Part shown: positions 31,470-37,123 of the stretch, in pieces
How the letters are laid out: each line of letters begins with the position of its first letter
Numbering within the stretch: the first letter of the stretch is position 1
Source of the DNA: Arthrobacter sp. SO3
GTDB taxonomy: Bacteria; Actinomycetota; Actinomycetes; Actinomycetales; Micrococcaceae
Assembly: GCF_020532825.1 (NCBI RefSeq)
Contig: NZ_MQTS01000069.1
Location: 1-37,123 of the forward strand
Reading direction: 5' to 3'
Length of the DNA stretch: 37,123 bases
Notes under the pieces: model-generated
What the model was told of the DNA's origin: nothing
Database searches by the model: none
Seen by the model: only the letters and a program-made list of their open reading frames with translations
Position numbers and translations under genes: made by a program

Positions 31470-33302
31470 ATGGCATTTATGACGCGTGGGCTGGTGGCCG
31501 TCACCGCGGCGCTGGCCCTGAGCGTGACGGGCGGCGCCGTCGCCGGCCCCGCGTTCGCCGATCCGCGGGAGACGGTCAAGGACTCGACCGCCACCGGGTA
31601 TGGCGGCGCCGTGAGCACCGTGGACCCGGAGGCATCAGCGGCGGCGATCGAGGTCCTCCGCAAGGGCGGCAACGCGGCGGACGCCGCCGTCGCCGCAGCC
31701 GCGACCCTCGGCGTGACCGAGCCGTACAGCTCCGGGATCGGCGGCGGAGGCTACTTCGTGTTCTACGACGCGAAGGCCGGCGAGGTCGGCACCATCGACG
31801 GCCGCGAGAGGGCACCGGCCGGAATGCCGCAGGACGCGTTCATCGACCCGGCGACCGGCCAGCCCTTCCGCTTCACGCCCGAGCTCGTCACGAGCGGCGT
31901 GTCCGTTGGCGTCCCCGGCACTCCGGCCACGTGGGAGCGTGCTCTGGACCGCTGGGGGACCGTCAGCCTCGGCGATGCGCTCAAGCCGGCCATCAAGGTG
32001 GCGACCCGAGGCTTCGTGGTCGACGACACGTTCCGCCAGCAGACCCTCGACAACAAGCTCCGCTTCGGGGCGTTCACCTCGACCAGCAACCTCTTCCTTC
32101 CGGGCGGCGACGCCCCCGCCGTCGGCAGTGTCTTCCAGAACCACGAGCTCGCCGAGACCTACCGGCTCCTCGCGAAGGAGGGCACCAGCGGTTTCTACGG
32201 CGGCCCGCTCGCAGCGGAGATCGCGGCCACTGTCCAGGCCCCGCCCAAAACGGCCGGCACACAGCTGCCCGTCCCCGTCGGGCACCTGACGACGGCGGAC
32301 CTCGCCGCCTACCGTCCCCTGGACCAGGCGCCCATGCACGTGGACTACCGCGGCCTGGACGTCTATGGCATGGCGCCGTCCAGCAGCGGCGGCACCACAG
32401 CCGGCGAGGCGCTGAACATCCTGGACTCGTTCAACCTTTCCGGGATGCCCACGCCCGGCGCCCTGCATCATTACCTCGAGGCGAGTGCGCTGGCGTTCGC
32501 GGACCGCGGCAAGTACGTAGGCGACCCGGCGTTTGGCGACGTCCCCACCGCTGCGCTTACTGACCCGCTGTTCGGCAAGGAGCGCGCCTGCCGGATTGAC
32601 CCGCTGCAGGCGGCTGCCAAGCCCGTCCTGCCGGGGGACGTGTCCGCGTACGACGGCGTGTGCCCGGCGGGCGCCGCGTCCGCCGCCGACGAGAAGGATA
32701 CCGAAAACATCTCAACGACCAACCTGACGGTCGCGGACAAGTGGGGAAACGTCGCTGAATACACGCTCACCATCGAGCAGACCGGCGGGTCCGGCATCGT
32801 GGTCCCGGACCGCGGCTTCCTGCTCAACAACGAGCTGACCGACTTCTCCACCGTCTACAACGCGGCGGACCCGAACCGGATCGAACCGGGGAAACGCCCG
32901 CGCTCGTCCATGTCGCCGACCATCATCCTCAAGGAGGGCACGCCGTTCCTCGCGCTCGGCTCGCCCGGCGGATCGACTATCATCACCACCGTCCTGCAGA
33001 CGATCCTGAACCGGGTGGACCTGGGCATGACCATCTCGGAGGCCATCGCAGCGCCGCGTGCCTCGCAGCGGAACACGGCCAAGGTCACGGCGGAGCCGGA
33101 GTTCATTGCGGCGTACGGGAGCCAGCTGACGCCGTACGGCCATCAGTTCACACCGTCGGGTGACGCGTTCACCTCGGCAGCAGAGATCGGTGCCGCAACC
33201 GCCATCGAGTTCCTGCCCGGCGGTGGCATGGTCGCCGCGGCCGAACCCGTAAGGCGCGGGGGCGGATCCGCGATGGTCCTGAACCCGTCGGCGAAAGGAT
33301 GA
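31470..33302 (+). CDS. ggt: gamma-glutamyltransferase
   Basis: A 610-residue secreted Ntn-hydrolase that cleaves and transfers gamma-glutamyl groups from glutathione-like compounds. Residues 1-31 are a signal peptide (LVAVTAALALSVTGGAVAG, then PAFADP). The large-subunit part shows GGNAADAAVAAAATLGV and SSGIGGGGYFVFYD. Self-cleavage should occur before T416 in ENISTTNLTVADKWGN, where Asn replaces the His seen after the Thr pair in the Escherichia coli enzyme. PRSSMSPTI and GSPGGSTIITTVLQ complete the active site. The ATG at 31470 has GGGAG upstream. Actinobacteria such as this use mycothiol, so the in vivo substrate is uncertain. Confidence 0.9.
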   Translation: MAFMTRGLVAVTAALALSVTGGAVAGPAFADPRETVKDSTATGYGGAVSTVDPEASAAAIEVLRKGGNAADAAVAAAATLGVTEPYSSGIGGGGYFVFYDAKAGEVGTIDGRERAPAGMPQDAFIDPATGQPFRFTPELVTSGVSVGVPGTPATWERALDRWGTVSLGDALKPAIKVATRGFVVDDTFRQQTLDNKLRFGAFTSTSNLFLPGGDAPAVGSVFQNHELAETYRLLAKEGTSGFYGGPLAAEIAATVQAPPKTAGTQLPVPVGHLTTADLAAYRPLDQAPMHVDYRGLDVYGMAPSSSGGTTAGEALNILDSFNLSGMPTPGALHHYLEASALAFADRGKYVGDPAFGDVPTAALTDPLFGKERACRIDPLQAAAKPVLPGDVSAYDGVCPAGAASAADEKDTENISTTNLTVADKWGNVAEYTLTIEQTGGSGIVVPDRGFLLNNELTDFSTVYNAADPNRIEPGKRPRSSMSPTIILKEGTPFLALGSPGGSTIITTVLQTILNRVDLGMTISEAIAAPRASQRNTAKVTAEPEFIAAYGSQLTPYGHQFTPSGDAFTSAAEIGAATAIEFLPGGGMVAAAEPVRRGGGSAMVLNPSAKG

Positions 33303-33419
33303 AAAGTGGCGGGGGGCGTCATGCGCCGGGATCCCCAAAGCCGGCGGAGCGCCCTATCTCGTGGTGCTGCATCCATGCAAGCATGGGGGCTCACCGAAAA
33401 CGCACTGTGAGGGGACTCG

Positions 33420-33932
33420 ATGAAATCCAACGAACTGCTGCTCGACGCCTTCGTCCGAATCCGGGAGACCGTCGCCGCCACGCTTGACGGGGTCGATGGC
33501 GATGCCCTGGTCCGCCGGCCCTCAGGAAACGGAAACTCGATTGCGTGGCTGATCTGGCACCTCAGCCGGGTGGAGGACGCCCAGCTCGCCTCCGCCGCCG
33601 GCCTGAAACAGGTGTGGACCTCTCAGGGGTTCGCGGGACGCTTCGGTCTGCCGCTGCCGGAACGCGACACCGGCTATGGCCATTCGACCGGGCAGGTGGA
33701 CTCGGTGAAGGCCCCTCCGGAGCTGTTGCTCGAATACTATGACGCTGTGCACCGGCAGACCGCGGAGTTCCTGGGTCTCCTCGGCGATGTGGATTTCGAC
33801 CGCATAGTCGACACCCGCTGGGACCCGCCCGTCACGCTCGGGGTGCGGCTGGTCAGCACTATCGCCGATTGTCTCCAGCACGTGGGGCAGGCCGCGTATG
33901 CCAAAGGCCTGAAGCCGGCCCCCGCACGCTAG
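33420..33932 (+). CDS. DinB/mycothiol-dependent transferase-like protein
   Basis: A 170-residue four-helix protein of the DinB superfamily (DUF664-like). The block NSIAWLIWHLSRVEDAQLAS carries the first metal His (WHLSR), and LVSTIADCLQHVGQAAYAKG carries the last (QHVGQ); a third His is expected near YYDAVHRQ. This arrangement matches metal-binding DinB proteins that act as thiol (mycothiol or bacillithiol) transferases. GAGGGGAC precedes the ATG. It follows the gamma-glutamyltransferase by 117 bases on the same strand. Substrate unknown. Confidence 0.82.
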   Translation: MKSNELLLDAFVRIRETVAATLDGVDGDALVRRPSGNGNSIAWLIWHLSRVEDAQLASAAGLKQVWTSQGFAGRFGLPLPERDTGYGHSTGQVDSVKAPPELLLEYYDAVHRQTAEFLGLLGDVDFDRIVDTRWDPPVTLGVRLVSTIADCLQHVGQAAYAKGLKPAPAR

Positions 33933-33940
33933 CCCGCGCG

Positions 33941-34486
33941 CTAGGACGGGTGGGTGGCCGTAGTGCCGGGATCGGCGTCAATGGCCGCGGCAACCAACCG
34001 GTCGAAACTCACCGTCCCGTTCTCCGGGGGCACCACGGTGAATACCGCGAGCCACCTGTTGGGCGCATCCTTCTCCAGCGTGGCAATCCGTTCCACATGC
34101 AGGGTCAACCCGGGCACCCCGCCAACGAGGAGCGGCCGCCGCTCGCCGCTCTTGATCATGCGCTGGAATTCCTTGAACGACAGCTGGTCGCCGGGAGTGT
34201 TGGTCACCTCGGCGACGGTATCGTTAACTTTTTTGGTCAGCCCGCGCATGAATTTCCGCCGGCCCGAGCGGGCGGGAAAAGTGAGCAGGGCCGCGAAGAA
34301 GACTGTGAATAGGACCACGGCTCCCAAACTCCTGAGGCCGGGTACGAAAATCATCAGGATCAGGCAGAGGATCACACCGACGATACTGAACAGAACGAAC
34401 TTGATCACCGGATGTTCGCCCGGCGTCTTGGACCAGCGGACCAGGACCACGGTGTGTTTGCCTGGCTGATCGAGGGAATTTCCCAT
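33941..34486 (-). CDS. hypothetical membrane protein, second gene of a two-gene unit
   Basis: A 181-residue protein with two adjacent hydrophobic helices at about residues 28-68 (IKFVLFSIVGVILCLILMIF and LGAVVLFTVFFAALLTF), a basic stretch (RSGRRKFMRGLTKK) and a soluble C-terminal domain of about 100 residues. No family recognised. Its ATG lies two bases after the stop of the coiled-coil gene at 34489-35046, so the two are surely cotranscribed and perhaps form a complex. It converges on the DinB-like gene eight bases away. Confidence 0.7.
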   Translation of the reverse strand: MGNSLDQPGKHTVVLVRWSKTPGEHPVIKFVLFSIVGVILCLILMIFVPGLRSLGAVVLFTVFFAALLTFPARSGRRKFMRGLTKKVNDTVAEVTNTPGDQLSFKEFQRMIKSGERRPLLVGGVPGLTLHVERIATLEKDAPNRWLAVFTVVPPENGTVSFDRLVAAAIDADPGTTATHPS

Positions 34487-34488
34487 GA

Positions 34489-35046
34489 CTAGTACCCCTT
34501 TACTTCCATGAGCGCTTCGGCCAGGATGACGGCTTCGCGTGCTTCCCTGAGATCGCTCAGCAGGCCCATGTCAGCGAGGGCTGGAGCGGCCATGGTTGAG
34601 CCGGCGAGTGCAGAAAAGATGCTGCCCAGCTTTTCGCGGTCCCGTGACAACATCCGGGACGAATTCAGTTTGACCCTGCTTGCTTCCAGCTCCAGCAATG
34701 ACTGGTGGATTGCCGCGAGACGACGGTGCATCACAGACAGCTTTTCCGTGATGCGCTGGGTACGCCCCGCGAGCATGGACTGCATCTTCCCTGCCACATC
34801 GTGGAGCTCGCTCAGTGCGGCGTGGGTGTGCAGCGAACAGGGCTGCTGGGCGAGCTGCTCGCCTACGTCGAGTCGACGGCGTTCCCATTCCCGCACTGCG
34901 GATTGGTAAGGTCCCAGGAGCAACGAGACGGCTGCCAGCGCCTTGTCCAACGAGGCCGCCCGCGTGCTCAGGTTCGTTGTCGCGGCGTCCAATCTCGCCA
35001 GGAATTCGTCGTAATTGTCATGAGCCGGGGTGCCGTTGGTCTTCAT
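34489..35046 (-). CDS. hypothetical alpha-helical (coiled-coil-like) protein
   Basis: A 185-residue, almost wholly helical protein with heptad-like spacing (LDAATTNLSTRAASLDKALA; MLAGRTQRITEKLSVMHRRL; LAAIHQSLLELEASRVKL). No membrane helix or signal. The ATG at 35046 (MKTNGTPAHD) has GGGAAG upstream; the frame stays open rightwards but that stretch is not protein-like. The stop is two bases from the start of the membrane protein gene. No family recognised; a scaffold for the membrane partner is one possibility, by inference only. Confidence 0.7.
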   Translation of the reverse strand: MKTNGTPAHDNYDEFLARLDAATTNLSTRAASLDKALAAVSLLLGPYQSAVREWERRRLDVGEQLAQQPCSLHTHAALSELHDVAGKMQSMLAGRTQRITEKLSVMHRRLAAIHQSLLELEASRVKLNSSRMLSRDREKLGSIFSALAGSTMAAPALADMGLLSDLREAREAVILAEALMEVKGY

Positions 35047-35229
35047 CGGCTTCCCGCAAGCCGTGCCGCCGCGCCGCCGCGGCAGTCCCGCCCGGGACGG
35101 CGCGATCTGCCTCGCCGGTATGTGACCCCAACTCTCATGGCTAGAGAATAGAGGCTCCGGGCACGTTGTCATAGGGTCCGCCCTTTGCCCGGTCCTGAAG
35201 CCCGCAGCGGGCACCGCATCCGGCGGACC

Positions 35230-35259
35230 TTGACACTGACTTTTGCGGACACAGAGACT
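35230..35259 (+). promoter_or_regulatory. candidate promoter of the universal stress protein gene
   Basis: TTGACA at 35230-35235, an 18-base spacer and GAGACT at 35254-35259. The -35 matches consensus exactly, the -10 is weak, so activation by an additional factor is possible. Confidence 0.4.
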
Positions 35260-35292
35260 GAAAAGGTCCAGGCAGCTCACCGAGGCTAGGGA

Positions 35293-35763
35293 ATGGAAGA
35301 GAAGATGACCGGTACAGGTTCGTTCGTGATTGTGGTTGGTTTTGACGGTTCCGAGAGTTCTCAAAATGCCCTGCAGTGGGCCGTGGACGAGGCGAAACAG
35401 CGCAACGGCCAGCTTCGTCTCATCACGGCCTGGAGCAAACCGGCGCTTGCCTGGTATCCGGCCCTGCTGGAAACGGCCGTCGGCGAAATCGTGACAGAGG
35501 ACTCCCCGGAAAAAGCAGCAGAGACGTTCCAGGCTGCGGCCCTGAAGACCGCTGAAGATGCGGGGGTGGCCGCCACCGGTCAAGTCGTCCACAATGACTC
35601 GGCGGCGTCTGCACTTCTCGAGGCCGCCAAGTCCGCGGACCTCGTTGTAGTTGGCTCCCGCGGCCACGGCGGTTTTCCCGGCCTGCACCTGGGCTCGGTT
35701 CCGGCCCAGGTCATCGGCCATGCACCCTGCCCGGTCCTCGTCGTCCGGCCCAAGGCCACTTAG
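35293..35763 (+). CDS. universal stress protein
   Basis: A single-domain UspA-family protein of 156 residues. It starts with the beta strand FVIVVGFDGSESSQNALQWA and has the ATP-binding signature G-x2-G-x9-G-S as GSRGHGGFPGLHLGS near residues 129-143, followed by VIGHAPCPVLVVRP. The intact motif suggests an ATP-binding type. GAGG lies seven bases before ATG 35293; an internal ATG at 35305 with GGAAG upstream is an alternative. The unit lies divergent from the coiled-coil gene. Such proteins support survival in stationary phase, hypoxia or redox stress. Confidence 0.92.
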   Translation: MEEKMTGTGSFVIVVGFDGSESSQNALQWAVDEAKQRNGQLRLITAWSKPALAWYPALLETAVGEIVTEDSPEKAAETFQAAALKTAEDAGVAATGQVVHNDSAASALLEAAKSADLVVVGSRGHGGFPGLHLGSVPAQVIGHAPCPVLVVRPKAT

Positions 35764-35986
35764 GGTGTGAAAGCCCAGCCTGGCCCGGTCTTTATCGGCG
35801 CCTTTTCGATCAGCGCTCCCGACGTTCCTGCGGGGGCATTGCGGGAACCGTTGTAAGGGCAAGGGGGACGGCCTACCATGTGGCCACAGCCCCACGCCGG
35901 GGACCAACTCCGGGACCTGCCCTCAAGGGGCTCCGGGCACACCTTCGGATGCCCGGGTCCTGGACATCACGGGACGGTAAGAGACC

Positions 35987-36307
35987 ATGGCCAAATATCT
36001 GTTCGAAGCGACCTACGTGGGTGAGGGCATCAAAGGCCTCATGCGCGAAGGGGGCACCAAGCGCCGTGAAGCGCTTGTCGAAGCCCTCAAATCTGTCGGA
36101 GGCTCACTGGAATGCTTCTACTATGCCTTCGGCAAAACCGACGTACTGGGGGTCTTCGACGTTCCGGGCCCGGCCGACGCCGCAGCCCTTTCCCTCATGA
36201 TCAATTCGACCGGCTCCGTGAACGTTCGTCTGAAACCGCTCATGACTCCGGAAGATCTTGACCAGGCGGCTAAGAAGACACCGTCCTACCGGGCCCCCGG
36301 GCAGTAA
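35987..36307 (+). CDS. GYD domain-containing protein
   Basis: A 106-residue protein of the GYD family, small dimeric ferredoxin-like folds of unknown function. The family pattern YLFEATYVGEGIKGLMREGG, ALKSVGGSLECFYYAFGKTD and VLGVFDVPGPADAAALSLMI is complete; the name motif GYD reads GKTD here. AGAGACC precedes the ATG. It is separated from the universal stress protein gene by 223 bases with no other gene. Confidence 0.82.
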   Translation: MAKYLFEATYVGEGIKGLMREGGTKRREALVEALKSVGGSLECFYYAFGKTDVLGVFDVPGPADAAALSLMINSTGSVNVRLKPLMTPEDLDQAAKKTPSYRAPGQ

Positions 36308-36321
36308 ATCTCCGACAGGGG

Positions 36322-36510
36322 CTAGCCGGCGTCGTCCGGGGTGCTGTCCAGCTCCCCGAACCGGCTGAGCTGCAGGAGGGTCGCGTCGCTGTCGCCGTCG
36401 GGCACGGCGTCGCCGTGCCGGTGGATGATCTTCCACTCGCCGTCCTCGCGCCGGAAAATCGTTGTGACCGGCATAACGGCTGCCAGGAATTCGTTGTGGC
36501 TGTCCACGGT
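36322..36510 (-). pseudogene. C-terminal fragment of a SnoaL/DUF4440-like (NTF2 fold) protein
   Basis: The reverse strand reads NEFLAAVMPVTTIFRREDGE then WKIIHRHGDAVPDGDSDATL and stops at 36322. This T-x-x-F-R-R-x-D-G-x-W-K-I-x-H-R-H ending is typical of SnoaL-like proteins. The first two thirds of the domain are not found; upstream, the frame shifts. An incomplete gene, probably dead. Confidence 0.6.
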
Positions 36511-36606
36511 CTTTCCTTCGTGCGAGCTCCCGGAACCAATTATCGGATCCCAAAAATGCCGCCGCAAGATGGCGTGGGACCGTCCGAAGCGGGGTGCAAG
36601 GAATAG

Positions 36607-36810
36607 GCAAACATTCGCTCCACTCTTCAGCGGATCCTCGGCGTCAACCCGCTGAGCGAGGACAGCCGGCCTTGGTACAAGGGTGCTTTGGACCGGGCAC
36701 GACGGCGTCGGGCAGCCTGGGTGCTGGGCTTGCCGGCCGCCGGACTCCTGTTGATGACCGCCGGCGGACCGCTGGGGCCGGCAATACTTCATGCGCTGAC
36801 CGGCCGCTGA
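36607..36810 (+). pseudogene. tail of a small membrane protein
   Basis: An open frame without a normal start codon reads QRILGVNPLSEDSRPWYKGA, LDRARRRRAAWVLGLPAAGL, LLMTAGGPLGPAILHALTGR and stops. It has a basic patch followed by a hydrophobic segment, a clear membrane-protein tail. An in-frame stop lies just before 36607. It is either the 3' end of a lost gene or a small protein from a non-standard start (for example TTG near 36670). No family recognised. Confidence 0.35.
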
Positions 36811-36916
36811 ACTACAGAACCGTCAGCCGCGCCGAGGCGGTGAGCGTGCGACGGCCGATGCCAGCGGCAGAACTGCATGGCTACTTCCCGCGAAATCTTG
36901 AAGCATGTGCACGGAA

Positions 36917-37123
36917 TCATGCAGCAAGCGCATCGGCGGGCCGCGCGCATTTTGCGGCTTTTAAGTGATGCAGGAGTTCACGACGCTCGGGGGAGAGGAC
37001 CCGGGAGTTCCGCACCGAAGGAGCCTCAACAGGTTCCGACCCCGGCAGTGGTGGTGCGGTGGATTGGTAGGTGTGTCCGGTGGGGGTGGTGATGTCGAGG
37101 GTGTGTCGGGGTCCGGGGCGTGG
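36917..37123 (-). CDS. C-terminal part of a DUF222/HNH endonuclease-like protein, cut by the window edge
   Basis: The reverse strand from the right edge is open for 68 codons: PRPGPRHTLDITTPTGHTYQ, STAPPLPGSEPVEAPSVRNS, then VLSPERRELLHHLKAAKC and a stop at 36917. The phrase ITTPTGHTYQSTAPPLP is how many Micrococcaceae DUF222-HNH proteins end (a W-x-x-x-x-PTGHTY-x-x-x-PP pattern after the HNH motif). The HNH motif itself would lie outside the window. These proteins occur in many copies per genome. Confidence 0.6.
   Translation of the reverse strand, partial: PRPGPRHTLDITTPTGHTYQSTAPPLPGSEPVEAPSVRNSRVLSPERRELLHHLKAAKCARPADALAA

Noticed and set aside
35047-35907. N-terminal extension of the coiled-coil gene to 472 residues
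   Set aside because: The extension is antisense to the intact universal stress protein gene and not protein-like; a good ribosome site supports the start at 35046.
35880-35986. GGGAC-containing motifs before the GYD gene as a DosR-type box
   Set aside because: Only partial matches such as GGGACC and GGGACGG without the symmetrical second half; not enough to call a dormancy-regulator site.
1-37123. CRISPR array, tRNA, rRNA, riboswitch or intact prophage
   Set aside because: I saw no regularly spaced repeats, no cloverleaf with GTTCGA-type loop in the right context, no rRNA-like sequence and no phage structural genes; a covariance-model search would be needed to exclude small RNAs.

Overview
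The window is high-GC actinobacterial DNA. Gene content points to a soil Micrococcaceae member of the Arthrobacter / Pseudarthrobacter type: an EthA/EthR pair like the mycobacterial one, a group III truncated haemoglobin, class A penicillin-binding proteins, a DUF222/HNH-like tail at the right edge, and several apparently leaderless promoters. This placement is inferred from protein resemblance and composition, not from any database search. I saw no rRNA, tRNA, CRISPR array or intact prophage.

Left part (1-11.2 kb). A divergent Baeyer-Villiger monooxygenase/TetR pair resembles ethA/ethR, but the monooxygenase carries a fused C-terminal alpha/beta hydrolase. A 3-hydroxyacyl-CoA dehydrogenase follows the regulator, so ketone to ester to acid to beta-oxidation is a plausible route. 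Next come a class A PBP, an M20 amidohydrolase, a META-domain lipoprotein, an SDR, a broken nickel/cobalt transporter and a secreted GH16 glucanase.

Middle part (11-16 kb) is a graveyard. It holds an M1-peptidase tail, a decayed serine recombinase, a transposase-like N-terminus, a reverse-strand sdhB scrap, a solitary cytochrome c oxidase subunit I gene, and a truncated second copy of the ferredoxin reductase whose intact copy lies at 24.2 kb.

16-19 kb is a compact divergent module likely concerned with NO, O2 or redox stress: a cupin-hemerythrin-DUF2249 protein translationally coupled to a small membrane protein on one side, and a truncated haemoglobin overlapping a cysteine-bearing HTH regulator on the other. 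A DUF488 protein follows.

20-25 kb is a redox cluster: a membrane cytochrome b fused to a sulfite-oxidase-like molybdopterin domain, then sdhC directly followed by sdhB with sdhD and sdhA absent, then an FAD/NAD(P) reductase. An 18-codon micro-ORF sits where the missing genes would be.

Right part (25-37 kb) holds an MFS exporter, a CDP-alcohol phosphatidyltransferase, a 5'-3' exonuclease, a second class A PBP paralogous to the first (with a 110-bp identical DNA tract), a gamma-glutamyltransferase, a DinB-like protein, an unknown coiled-coil/membrane gene pair, a universal stress protein, a GYD protein, and fragments of VOC, SnoaL-like, small membrane and DUF222/HNH proteins. At least ten broken or partial genes make the window unusually rich in recombination scars.
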